Source: Irpex lacteus
Lineage: Eukaryota > Basidiomycota > Agaricomycetes > Polyporales > Irpicaceae
DNA length: 64,000 nt
Direction of reading: 5' to 3'
NCBI GenBank assembly: GCA_001986395.2
Contig: MQVO02000015.1
Span: forward strand, 124,001-188,000
Under the pieces are notes generated by a model. It was given only the letters and a program-made list of their open reading frames with translations. It did not search any database and was not told where the DNA came from. The position numbers and the translations under genes were made by a program. Position 1 is the first letter of the stretch; each line of letters begins with the position of its first letter. Of this stretch, positions 35,406 to 46,899 are shown in pieces.

Positions 35406-37728
35406 CCGGACATAGCCGGGTCTGCTGTGTCGGTCCCGCCGGCTTACACAGCGCTCCCTCCCCGCCCTCGGCCGTAATATTCCACTGCTCTTTTCTCAAC
35501 ACCGACGATTGTTATGGTGAGCATCGACCTTGCTTTCGCTGTCGACTGAGTCAGAGACTCTTGTCAAAATGCAGGAAATTGGAGAAAATAATGCCATCTG
35601 GCAATTCGAGTTCCGTCTATCTTGCCATCATCTACATTGATGCTGATCTCTCTCCTCTCTTCATTCCTGCCTCGAGGTGGTCCACTGTTCTGATTCGCAA
35701 AGGCCACATCGGACGCTCCAATAGATTCAGGTGTCTCTTCTATTCAACGCGAGTCTCGGAGAGAACTGATCATGAACTTCTCCTGTAGATATCTCCACGG
35801 TACGTGCCCATCGTTGCGACCACGATCCCAGACGATTTCACTCATGTTGACCAGTTCACCAGCGACGAATCGCACTCCATGCGCTATACGAACTCGCTGT
35901 GTCTTCTCCGCATACCTCACGCGACAGCCTTATCACTCGCACTGTGGCGTTTAATTTGTATCACAGGCTACTTTCCGTTTCTCCGAGGTCTAAAACCAAA
36001 CGCACAGGCTCGTAAGCCGCTTTGTTGCCATCTATCAACTAGTTGCTGACAGCCTGCTCTTTGTTACCACGTACACAGCTTATCTGAGCTATAACTCACG
36101 CACAGTGGTCTATCGAAACTTGATACCTCGGAATTGTGATCGCAGGCAAACATGATGACTGCTGATCAGTCAGTCTGCTTTACTCTGCCTTTGCACACCC
36201 TCTCTCATTGCTATCGCGCAACAGTGACAGGATCGACCGGGCGACACGCCCAGTAAGTACGGTATCAATAGAAGCCTCTCATCTGTGGCTTCTCGAAGTG
36301 TCAAAGCTGCTAATCCGTCCTAACCACAAACGGGCTTTCTCAGGTCTACTTCAAACATGCCGTGGGTATGTGTGTCACTCCTTACCCGGGAGCCCGGTTA
36401 TCTTGTTGAGCGATGACGCTGCGACATCTGATCTTGACCAGCTGATACACCCCATCTGGTCGATGATCTGGTGTCTTTGCGTTGTCGATGAATAGATAAT
36501 CTGTGGTAAGAGGTCGAGATTATGGTGGCGAGTTCGTGATGATTGGTCGTATCGTTCGATGAACAGGAAATGCGACGCAGTGTGGCACGAACAACAGGTA
36601 TTATTAGCATACAACGCAGGTCCGAGCTCTGAAGACGTTCTCTATCTGCGGTAAGTACTGTAAAGCAGGTGTAGAGTCACCGTCTCGAGTCTATAGATCC
36701 GCCAACTCACTTCTCCATTCTATATACTCCAGTGCAACTCCTTGATCAAAAGCACCAGTCACTTCCTCCACGCGAATGACAAATATGTACGTGCGCCGCA
36801 TCACACGAACGGGCTGCGCACTGTACAGGATACGATGAAGCTGGACGGCCAGTCCCATACAGTAGATGAATTCAGATCGCCACCGTATCATTCCACGAGC
36901 TCTCAATGACCGGGCCAATAACGTACGAAGTCCCCGGAGTCGACTCCTCATCTGTGTTAAGCTCTTTGCGCACTACAAGTCGGCAACTACGACGAGAGAG
37001 GTGAGACCGTATCTTCATTATTGCGATGCGACGGCTCATTGGTGTTTCTTTTCCAGCTCGACTTTCTCTTACGCATACCATTCGTCTTTACAGGTGCGAA
37101 TAATACGAAATATCCCAAGTCCATTGCTATCAGCTCGCGCAGAGTTGCGTGCGATTCGACATATGATTCGGTCTGTCTTCGTGAGCCTTCCCTATGCACA
37201 CCAAGGACTGCCCGCCCGTTGTGAACTTGCTCTCACCTTGTTACAGAGCTTCGCGCGTGTCAGTGGCGGTCAAAAGATGGTAAACACTGAGTACACCCCG
37301 CCCGATGGTTTCTTGGACAGGTAAAAAAACATCAATTACAGACTGTACACATTCTTCTGATTTCAAACAGCATGAAGAACGAATGTCAGCAGACATCGCG
37401 ATAGCGGACAGCTTCGCCCGAGCTCTTCTGGCAATCGAACCCAGCTTCCGAAGACGCTCTTACGGACACCTCTCGACAGCTATATCGAAGCTCAAGGACG
37501 ACGAAGATCTAGACACCTCTCTGAGACGTCTTAGGGGCTGCTCAGGCAGGACTCTTCTCATCTCATCGGCGACAAGACGGGCCCCACTTGCATCCACAAG
37601 CAGGGCAGTTCTGCCGCTGAAGAGAATGAAAGAGTGGGAGGCCGCGAACTGCAGAGCTTACGGCTCTGGCCAGCAGCCATAGGCCCTGCAGGCACGCTTC
37701 CGACCACGCAGAAATATATCCACAATAG
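35406..37728. other. Gene-poor stretch, nothing assignable
   Basis: Open frames up to about 160 codons exist on both strands, but none has a family motif, a consistent exon chain or codon pattern like the neighbouring genes. It could contain a fast-evolving or decayed gene. Confidence 0.45.
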
Positions 37729-38215
37729 TCAGCTTGAGGGCATCACTTCCCCAAGCTAGCTATTGCGACCAGCGGGACAAAGCGAAGGCCTTGCCGCCGC
37801 CTGGATTTACCGGGGCACAATACTTTAACGCAACTACCCACTCGAGAGACTCGAGTGGATAGCTACGACCAGACCGCCGATGCGAGGGCATGACTTCCTC
37901 GCTCTCGGCCGCCTGGATTACGAAGGCATGGGGTTTATAGCATATAGCACAACTACCACCTGCGAGGGCATTACTTCCTCGCAGACGGTGGTTGCGACCA
38001 GACTGCCAACACGAGGGCAGACTGGTTTTGTATTGGCAGAGCCGCCGACTCAAGGGGGCACGACGACCTTGAGTGACGGCTCTCGGGGTTTTCATTTCCC
38101 TAGATACCGGCTAATGACCCACAGGACACCGATTCCTGAGGTCAAAAGCGATAGCTAAGACCAGACCACTCCCCTCGGGCAAGACTTCCTCAGGTGAGCA
38201 GCCTGGATTTGGGAG
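37729..38215. repeat. Degenerate tandem array of hairpin units
   Basis: Three to four irregular units of roughly 75-160 bases. Each has a hairpin whose loop is GGCATNACTTCC or a near variant (37739, 37887, 37967, 38181) flanked by stems that differ between units but pair within each one (for example GCGAG/CTCGC at 37882-37902, TGCGAG/CTCGCA at 37961-37983). The units also share GCCGCCTGGATT and a TAGCTAYGACCAGAC tail. Other hairpins are CCACTCGAG/CTCGAGTGG at 37838-37858 and ACTCAAGG/CCTTGAGT at 38048-38074. No coding frame is maintained. Confidence 0.6.
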
Positions 38216-38702
38216 CAACTGGGGACACATCTATAGGATGGAGGTCGCTGCAGTGCAGTGTTGAGCGTGCGGTAGTGGATGTGGTCGTGGTCGTGGCAGG
38301 AAGAAAGAGGATGGGCAAGCGAGCACGGTCTTATAGCGCCGTGCCGTGATGTGACATGTCACATCACTTTCGGTAAACAGCACCTGCCTTATTCGTCAGT
38401 CCGTGCGCCGCCCACTGACGCCCTTGGACTTGGACTTTGACCATATTCTCATTGCAGCTCAATTATATGCCTTTGCGCCATAAGCATCTTGCAGCGAAGT
38501 ACCTTGCGCCTATTGGTGACGATGCATTTATTTGGTGAGTCAAACTGAGACTGACCTATGTCTATTCCAGGGGCCAATCGGTGGTAAGTTCAACATGAAC
38601 ATAACACAATCCTGGTGGACAAGTAACATATATGATGAAGGAATCTTCCGCCGTTAATCCTTCCAGCCTAGTATTCCCTACTTAACCCTCCTCCTCGCCT
38701 TA
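38216..38702. other. Intergenic region 3' of the FunK1 array
   Basis: Contains the perfect palindrome listed at 38346-38367 and otherwise nothing gene-like. Confidence 0.45.
38346..38367. promoter_or_regulatory. Perfect 22-base palindrome
   Basis: The half-site GTGATGTGACA is followed directly by its exact reverse complement with no spacer. Such a dyad is the size of a dimeric transcription-factor site, but no gene start is placed nearby, so the role is unknown. Confidence 0.35.
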
Positions 38703-39827
38703 CTACGCGGGCATCCGTGCTTCGTATTCTTCAAGAGCCGACAGCAGCTTGTCACGAGTAACTATGCCGTTTCCAGTTTCGTACGAGGGGAAGTCTACGA
38801 CCTGGTGATCCTCATCTGTGAAGTCGAGGTCCTCGTAATCGTCCGCTCGACAGACTGCTGAGAAGGGCCGCGAAAGTGCCAATAGCCAGCCTCGTAGATG
38901 CTCAAACGCAGGAGAGAGCGGGGCGCGTTTTTTGATTTGCGAAGATTGGCACAGTATCAGGTATTTTTCAGTCTCAATAGACGTATATGAATCAGACTCC
39001 CAACGAGCCACCCATTTGTCGCGCCTTTTCTTCTCTCTCTTCTCTTTCTCCTTGTCCTCACGGCTGACCTTCAAGTTCACGTTCGAATCCGTCCTTGGCA
39101 CCACACAAATTGAGCACCAAAGAGCCACCCAGAACAACGATTCAAAGTCAAACCTGACACAATGTGGCGTCGAAAAGAAATGCGAGGTGGGCTTATTCAT
39201 CTTGAGTCGAGTTTCCTCAACTGCCGTCGCAGAAATGAGAGCGAGAGGCGTGAATGCTGGGTTGCCAGTGCGAGTCCAGAGACGAGGACAAATGAGCTGA
39301 ACAGGCTGGCCGCGGTCGTCCACAATTGTAATCGAATCAAAGTCTGTGAGAACGAAACGTTCTCCACCACCGGATGAAGCCGTGTACATGATACTGTCTG
39401 GGCTAATGTTGCGGTGTAAGGTTTGAGTTTTGTATCGTAAATCGTGTATACCTGATAAAAGCTGATGAGCATGAGAGCATAGATCTAAGCCAAGAAACTC
39501 ACAGTCAATCATCTGCTTCACCATTGTGACGAGAGAGTCTGGGTTGGTCGCGAGCTGGACGGTGAGAGGCGTGTAGTGTGGCACCATGATAGCACGAAGT
39601 ATTCTTCGTCCACCAGCCAGGCCACCCGGAGCCTCAATGCACGGATAACACGTCGCGCGGCAAATGCTATTCTGCGAGATGACGTGCATCAAGTTCTTAG
39701 GCTTCCTCTTTCTTGATTCCGCTGGATTTCGCAAGATATATACGACGTGACCGTTGCTGAAGAGTGCTGCGTTGACTAGCTCACTGACAGCTTTTCGGAT
39801 ACTATTGACGTTATCTGATTGTTTCAA
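38703..39827 (-). pseudogene. FunK1-type kinase copy A, truncated and without catalytic Asp
   Basis: Exon 2 (39451-38703) and the end of exon 1 (to 39503) align with the C-lobe of copy C at 41672-44248: PHYTPLTVQLA, SLVTMVKQMIDC, HCVRFDFESLFWVALWCSICV, LSPAFEHLRGWLLAL, YETGNGIVTRDKLLSALEEYEARMP. The catalytic HRD is HRN (LHRNISPDSIMY), while the metal-binding DFD is kept. The N-terminal ~430 residues of the full-length copy are missing and no ATG starts the frame (it opens with TTG), so this is probably a decayed copy or a pseudokinase fragment. The 51-base intron is in frame and contains no stop. Confidence 0.7.
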
Positions 39828-39991
39828 GTTATCTGCATACCAAAATGATTACGTAGTCCCAGTCATCTCATGCTTCTATTGGGTTTGCTACACGCTACAT
39901 ACTATGTTCCATCACGATAGCACGTACAACTCCGCAAACTTGAAATACATGCACGCATGTAATGAAGAGATAATCCTTCGAGGTCCCCAAC

Positions 39992-41274
39992 TTAACCCTC
40001 GTCCTTGCCCTTCGCGAGCATTTGCGTTTCATACTCTTCATAGGCCGACAGCAGCTTATCACGGGTAACCCGACCGCGTCCAGTTTCGTACGAATCGAGG
40101 TCGACAGTATGGTTCAGCCGGTCGTGCGCGGTGTAGAATGCCGAGAAGGGTTGCGAAAGTGCTGCTAGCCATCTTCGCAGATGCTCAAACGCCGGAGAGA
40201 ACGTGATGTTCGTTTCGATCTCCTCTGGTTGGGTCATTATCAGGGTTTTTTCAGCCTGAATAGACCTGTATGAATCAGCTTCCCAACGAGCCACGTATGC
40301 GTCACGTAGATCCTTCTCCAGCCTCTCTGCCTCCTCCTCAGGAGAGACCTTCCGGGACGGCTTTGTGCTTGAAACGACGCAGATTGAGCACCAAAGTGCC
40401 ACCCAGAATAATGACTCGGAGTCAAATCTGACACAATGCGGCGTCGCCAACAAATGCGAGGTGGGCCTATTCATCTTGAGTCGAGCTTCATCGACGGCCA
40501 TCGCACGAATAAGAGCGAGAGGCATGAAGGGTAGCGTTGTGATATGACGCCTCACGGAAGGACTATAAGAATGAGGCTGTCCGCTCTCTTCGAAGATGGC
40601 GGTATGGTCAAAGTCGACGAGAATGAAATGGTCTTTACCATCAGATGATTTCCTATACATGATATTGCTTTGGCCAACGCCTCGGTGTAAGATGTTGCAT
40701 TTGTACCGCAAGTCGTGGATACCTGATAGGAAGAACCAAACCAGCAACACAGAGCATGAGCAGATGGAACCCAGGGGGGAAAAGACTCACAATTAACCAT
40801 CTGCTTGACCATTATCACGAGAGAGTCAGGGTTTATCGCGAGCTGGACAGTGAGAGGCGTGTAGCATGGGGTCCCAATAGTGCGAAGTATACGGCCACGA
40901 TAATCCATGTCACACGTCGTGCGGATACCACCCTGGGAAGAGCTGGCCGTAAATTTCGTGGCATTGGACTCTCGTATTGCGGGAAAATGTTCGACGTGAT
41001 GCATATGTGGCGTGTCGAGCAGCTCGACCTCGTCCGATAGGACCCTAGTATTAGTAGCAACATGGTGACGCTGACTTCGAGGAGAAGGCTTCATGATGGC
41101 GTAATCACCGGTCAATGTACTTGCTTCGTAGATATTGGTCGAAAGTCCTTCGAGGATAACACATGGAGTATCAATGCCATGCTGACCGAAGAGCATGGGG
41201 TTATCCGTGTTGGCAGGTCGCTGATCAAGACAACTTGTGGCTTCCACGGTCCGCCTGCCAGTGGTCGAATCCAT
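39992..41274 (-). CDS. FunK1-type kinase copy B, short form with altered catalytic loop
   Basis: Two exons, 41274-40791 and 40722-39992, ATG at 41274, about 404 residues. It has a recognisable N-lobe (STNIYEAS, then the lysine in YAIMKPS), then CYTPLTVQLA, SLVIMVKQMVNC, ILVDFDHTAIF, HCVRFDSESLFWVALWCSICV and YETGRGRVTRDKLLSAYEEYE. The catalytic HRD reads HRG (LHRGVGQSNIMY), so the general-base aspartate is lost. The long N-terminal region of copy C is absent. The open frame with an intact start suggests it may be expressed as a pseudokinase; decay is the alternative. Confidence 0.72.
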
Positions 41275-41671
41275 CCATATGTATTCGGTGAGCCCGCAAG
41301 TCTTGTGAAGAGAAGAATGTAAAGCTCACATGGCGGGCACAGTTAAAGTAACGTCAACGTTCACTAGTTCACTATTCGATGCCCGCTGATCTAAATATGT
41401 AGAGCGCTGTCGGACCCGAACTTTTGCATCTCCGTCTACATGCTTCAGGCGTAGTACCGATCTACAGTAGCCTTAACTTGCACTCGTAGTTCGAAAATGC
41501 AAACCAAATGTAGATGGTTTACAGTATGTTTCCTACCTTCACCACATCCCTATACATCCAACGTTCGATAATCGCATTGCAGACTGCAGAGATTAGAATG
41601 GCGAATTACGGTAAATAAATACACGAATACTATCGCTATTTTGCGTCAGCCGTTCTTCAATATCCAAAATC
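41275..41671. other. Intergenic region between FunK1 copies B and C
   Basis: 5' flank of copy B and 3' flank of copy C. No gene-like frame or repeat recognised. Confidence 0.5.
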
Positions 41672-44248
41672 CTAACCAACCCTTGAGCTCCCGGTCTTCC
41701 TTTTGGCGGCACGTTTCGCTTCGTATGTCTCCAGGGCTTTCATCAGCGTATCGCGAGTAACCTTGCCATATCCAGTTTCGTATGAGCAAAAGTCGCGCTG
41801 TTCCATATCGCTCTCTTCATCGATGTAGTCGTCATCCGCAGTCATCTCCTCGACAATAGCCTGCGTAAAAGGTCGCTTGAATGCAAGAAGCCAACCTTGC
41901 AAATGTTGGAATGCGGGAGAGAGCGGGGCCGACTCAAGTTCGCCTGGCGTTGTCATTATCGTTCGTTTGACGCCTGCGATTGCGGTATACGTGCCCTTGC
42001 CCCAAAGAGTTACATAGTGATCGCTTTCTTCACCCCCCTCATCTACACCATCGGTTTGGGGCTTTCGGACACGCACCGCGCACCAGACCGCCACCCAGAA
42101 CAGCGACTCGAAATCGAACCTGACGCAGTGTCGCATTCTTGAAGTGAATGACGTGTGCGTGCCTCCTTTCTTTTGTTCTCCCTTGGCCATAGCGTGAACG
42201 AGATCGAAGGCCATGAAGGGTAGAGTTCCGGTACAATGTCGTGAGGAAGGACCACGGGAAAGCGGCTGTCCGTTCTCTTGGACGAAAGTGGCGAGGTCGA
42301 AGTCGCCGAGAATGAAGTGCCCTATGCCATCCGGTGATTCTTTGTACATGATATTGCCTTGGCTGATGTCACGATGTAAGATGTGAGCTTTGTGCCGTAA
42401 ATCATGAATGCCTATGAAGAGTTAAACTGGCCGTGAGATGAGGACGTAGATTCAGAAAAGAAAGATACTCACAGCCGATCAGCTGCTTGACCATTGTCAC
42501 GAGAGAGTCTGGATGACTTGCAAGCTGGACCGCGAGAGGGATGTAATATGGCATTACGATCAAACGGAACACACGGTCGTCGTACTCCACGTCAAACGCT
42601 GCGCGGATACTATCGTCGGAAGAGAGTTTCATAAAGTCCTTGGACGATATGATTGTTGGAAGATGCTCGATGTCACAGGCGTGTGCCTTCTTGAGAAGCG
42701 TAACCTCGGATGTCCGGGTGACATACTGTTGAGAAAATTTCACGATGACGCGGTCGGCGTCGATGGGGGTAGTCCCTTCGTAGACAGTACTTCTGCGTCC
42801 TATAAGAGCGTACTGGGAGTAGACATGTCGACCGAGTGTAACAGTAAACTGCGGGATCTCGGTCCCCTTGCGCGGATCACTCTTTGGGAAAGCATGTTCC
42901 GAGCTGGTTCCACCCATTTCAATTGTGCATCCAGCAAGGCTCGACAAGGGAAAGGATTGGGGGAAAGGTCTGTCCGACGGTGGAGTGAAGATGCTGCTAG
43001 GTAGTGCCCCGAGCCGTTTAGGGTCACAACAAGACAGAGCGACGAAGATGGCTGCGATGCGCTCGAAATCTTTGAAAAGACATAGCTCTTCTCTGACCTC
43101 GTCTAGATGGCTACATGTGCGTACGACGCCGGAGGCGTCGAAGTACCACAACGATACCAGTTCATCCCGTAGAGCGATAACGATAGAGTGAAGGCGAGTG
43201 CCTCGAGTGGATGCCAAAATTTCGAGAGCGTAGCCACCAATCTGATCCTCAGTCGAGATGTCGGTAGCCCACTTAGCTGAAGTCTGGGATCCAGATCCCC
43301 TGCTTCTCTTCGTCTCTCTTGTGTATTCGAGTGTGTCAGAGTCACGTGAACGCTTAGAGCCTGTTGACGCTGTTTCGGAGACCTCCAGGTCCTCGGTGCC
43401 AGTGGTGATGGTGACTACTGTATCAGAAGTGTCGCGAGTACTAGATGCAGCTTCCAAGGAGGCCAGTAGTTCCTTTTTTGCGTATCACGTTAGTTAGATG
43501 TGAAAATACTTTAGCCGTGAAAGGTATTTAGCCGCACCTTTGACGAAGTCTCCTCATTCCCAGCCCCTCCCCTTTTCCTTCTCTCTTGCTGGAGCTTGCT
43601 TGTTAACCTCCCCGCGGCCCCGGTGTCGCGCTTAAGCTCCATGCACATCAATGCGTCCGTCCAGTTTACTCTATCACCATCCTGCCCATTATTCTTTGTC
43701 TCGGCATTCTTCTTCACCTCTGTTCGAACTACGAGAACATCAGGTTTCCTACGAGCGGCCAACTTGGCCTGATCCTCAGGTGCGCGCATCACCTTAGCAT
43801 CGTGAGGAAGAAGACAGATGTCGGAGAAAAGTGGACCACCGAAGTCTTCCAGCTCGTCGGCGGAGGTTGCCGCAACTTCGAGGACTCTCTCGAAGACCTT
43901 GGCAGTAGGCTTGTATCTTTCTTCTTCGCGTTTTGCCCGACTGAATCTATCGAGCTGCTCTGAGATCGCTCCATCAAGAAAGAGTCCCTTCTCCTTGAAA
44001 CACGTAGCCCACGCTTCTAGTTTGTCCGCATCGACGCCACAAACGGCCTTCACCCATTGATCAACGGTGACGGTCTTCGTGAACATCTTCATGTCATTTC
44101 TCACAAAAGGGTCAACAAATCCTTTCGTGTGGGAAGCAGTGGTAAAGCTGGAGGTGCTGGAACGATAAGGAGTGGACATGCTGAGCTCCGCCACGCGTTT
44201 CGGCAGCGGACTCGGAGTGACAAACCTGGCGTTGTTGCTGTTGGACAT
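41672..44248 (-). CDS. FunK1-type fungal protein kinase, full length (copy C)
   Basis: Three exons, 44248-43538, 43472-42473, 42411-41672, about 816 residues from the ATG at 44248 (MSNSNNARF). The N-terminal ~430 residues hold the conserved FunK1 N-region (VRNDMKMFTKTVTVDQWV, DALMCMELKRD) and an acidic linker with SKRSRD. The kinase domain has IGRRSTVYEG, VIVKFSQ, YYIPLAVQLA, HRDISQGNIMY with intact catalytic Asp, LGDFDLATF (DFD in place of DFG, normal for the family), HCVRFDFESLFWVAVWC, and YETGYGKVTRDTLMKALETYE. FunK1 kinases are expanded in multicellular basidiomycetes; individual substrates are unknown. It is the only copy of the local four that looks catalytically complete. Confidence 0.9.
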
Positions 44249-45008
44249 AGCGACGAATGATGGTGTGGTTCGAATGAGAGGCGAGAAGTAAGGAGCGCAA
44301 AAAAAAGCTCACCTATATATACAAAGTGCAGCGTGTATTTGATTTCAGCACATCAAGGGTCCAGGTGGTCAGCGGCCATCGCCCTACGCCACACGAACAA
44401 TGGGCTTTGGTTGAGAAACAACCGTGAGAAACTGCCCCTTTGGGCAGTTTGTAGAGTAGCGCTTGTCAGTGGCGATGATCCGGCCTTCGGCAATGCCGAA
44501 TCTCAGGTCAACTAAGTAGATGCATTCTATGTTGCACAGCTCTCCGACATTTTGCCTAATATCGGAATATCGGTGAGCGTTCCGCATGCTTTAGTGGCCG
44601 TTGCGATTAGCCATGATAGGGATTCACGCCACAATACTCTCGGGCAAGAGCCCTCTAATTAGCAAACCTCCGGACATAGCCTATCAGTACTACTGTACAC
44701 TGGCATAGTATACGCGTACTCGCAGTACAGCGCATCTGGGCTCACGCTGGTAGCTCGCCGGGAAGGCTAACACCGCTTCATGTTGCACGTAAGTGAGCAC
44801 ATTGATGGCGGTCACAGATGCTGCTCTGATCTGGGCCACATCCTTACCATACGGCCGTCGCCACAGCAAATTGTGCACTCGTCACACGTACTAACGGTTT
44901 GAGCGGCACGTGTATCGATGAGATGAAGGCAGTGCAGATATCATCAGCTATACACAGTATACAATAACATGCTATTCAACTTCGAGGGCACGTCCTGGAA
45001 CACGGCAG
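44249..45008. other. 5' flank of FunK1 copy C and 3' flank of copy D
   Basis: Holds a hairpin (44429-44450) whose sequence recurs upstream of copy D. No gene-like frame. Confidence 0.5.
44429..44450. repeat. Hairpin upstream of FunK1 copy C
   Basis: A 9-bp perfect stem, AAACTGCCC/GGGCAGTTT, with loop CTTT, about 180 bases upstream of the copy C start. Confidence 0.6.
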
Positions 45009-46281
45009 CTATAACCTGCAGGACTTCCTTGCATGGGCACGTCTCGCCTCGTATGTGTCAAAGGCTTCCATCAGTGTATGGCGAGTAACCTTGCCGTATC
45101 CAGTTTCATACGACCAAAAGTCGTCCTCTTCCGTATCACTCTCTTTGTCGACATATTCCCAATCCGCATTCTTCTTCTCCCCAAGAGCCCGCGAAAAAGG
45201 TCGCATGAATGCAAGAAGCCAACCTCGCAAGTGTTGGAATGCGGGAGAGAGCGGGGCCATCTTGATCTCACCAGGGTTGTTCATAATCGCCTGTTTTGAG
45301 TTCGCTATTCCGATGTATTCTCCTTTGTACCAAAGAGCTACATATCCATCACGTTCGTCCATTCCATCCGAGTCCAGATCGTCATGCGGGGATCGAGGCG
45401 TTGTAACACATACTGAGCACCATAACGCCACCCAGAACAACGACTCAAAGTCGAATCTGACACAATGTCGTATACCCGGATTGGAAGCCTCGGATATGAC
45501 CACTGGCAGAGGTCCTCTCTTTCGTGCTCTCTTGGCCATATCGGCCACGAGATCACAAGGCATGAAGGATAACGTCCCAAGACGAGTCCATGGGGAGAAG
45601 CTGCCTCCTCTGTCGTCCACTACAGCGGTAAGAGCAAAGTCGATGAGAATAAAATGGTCTGCGCCCTCCGATAACTTCCTGTGCATGATATTACCCTGGC
45701 TAATATCGCCGTGGACGACGTCGCCGCTGTATCGCAATTCATGAATACCTAGAGAGGGCTGAGCTCATGAGAAAGTAGAAAAAAGGAAGAGAGACTCACA
45801 GTCAATAAGTTGCTTGACCATCGTCACGAGAGAGTCTGGGTGTCTGGCAAGCTGGACAGTGAGAGGCGTATAACAAGGCGTTATTATCAGGCGAAGTGTA
45901 CGATCGCCCTGGCCATACTTGACACCAGACGGCGTGCGGATATTACTCTCGGAAGGGAATTTGAGCATATCCAGAGGTTTTCTGGTCGTTGCGGAGTAAT
46001 TTGTCGAGCTTTGTTGGACGTTTTTGGGCAGTTCAAGTGTCTAACAGGGATCCGGTCCTGCCAATGAGAAGAGTCGACGATGACGCGCTCACGAAGTTGG
46101 TGGAGACAGCTGCTTCGTGAACGTTAGTCCAGCATCTCGCGAGGCAAAAATGAGGGTAGATGTGCTGACTAAATCGAGGATTAATTTTGAGATAGCTGGT
46201 CGCTGACGTGTGCAGCCACTGTGCCACACGTCGGGGCTTTGAACTTGAAGTGATATGATTGCTTTTGTTGCTGTTGGACAC
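45009..46281 (-). pseudogene. FunK1-type kinase copy D, decayed
   Basis: The 5' end at 46281 matches the start of copy C, but the codon equivalent to its ATG is GTG (GTGTCCAACAGC against ATGTCCAACAGC). The N-region and most of the N-lobe are deleted or frame-shifted; a short ERVIVDSSHWQ relic matches DRVIVKFSQQ. The C-lobe is open in two exons (to 45800, then 45748-45009): CYTPLTVQLA, SLVTMVKQLIDC, VHGDISQGNIMH, LIDFALTAV, HCVRFDFESLFWVALWC, YETGYGKVTRHTLMEAF. The HRD is HGD and the metal-binding DFD is DFA. A non-functional relic is likely. Confidence 0.75.
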
Positions 46282-46899
46282 AACTATGTAATGATGGTTC
46301 GAATGAGGATCAAGAAATGAGATTCAGACGTAAGAGCCCACCTGCTGGGAGTTTGTGTCTAAGGAGGATCAAGTTGGTCAGCGGTTACGAACGATGCGCT
46401 GGGGAAAAGCCAGAGCTAGAAACTGCCCAAAGGGGCAGTTTCTTGAGTACGTACTAGCGCTCTTCAACGGCGGCCGGCATCGATATCGCCGGATCCACCA
46501 GTGTCAGATTACACGACTTTCCGATATTCATTCCGCTATTGGTGAGGCCATGGTTGTTTTACTTGATTAGTCGGATAGAGATATCTCCAAGATATTCTGA
46601 GGCATGGTCTGCAAGCGTCGGGGCATAACTTCGCTTACAACTCGTTGGCCGAGCCGAACAGAGCTTACAATCGCGACATTGCACAGTTCTTCGAGTACAT
46701 AAAACGCTTTGGCAACACGCATCGATGAGAGGAATGAAATGAAGAAATTATCTATTATACACAATGTACAACCAAATGCTGTTAAACTTCAAAGGCCTCA
46801 AGACCACGTCTTTCAGCACGGCAGCTATAAACTACATGAACGTTCATTTCCCAAGTCCAGAGTCCAAAGCGATATGAAATGCATCCTACAACTAGCGGC
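46282..46899. other. 5' flank of FunK1 copy D and 3' flank of malate synthase
   Basis: Contains the second hairpin (46420-46441). No gene-like frame. Confidence 0.5.
46420..46441. repeat. Hairpin upstream of FunK1 copy D, inverted relative to that of copy C
   Basis: Stem AAACTGCCC/GGGCAGTTT with loop AAAG. The 22 bases are exactly the reverse complement of 44429-44450. Surrounding sequence (GGTCAGCGG shortly before it) is also shared, in the same orientation, between the two promoters. Confidence 0.6.

Noticed and set aside
36866..37682. Pair of plus-strand frames of 125-152 codons
   Set aside because: They cannot be joined by a convincing intron and show no family motif.
37729..38215. CRISPR-like array
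   Set aside because: The units are unequal in length and spacing, spacers are not unique fixed-length sequences, and the host is a eukaryote.
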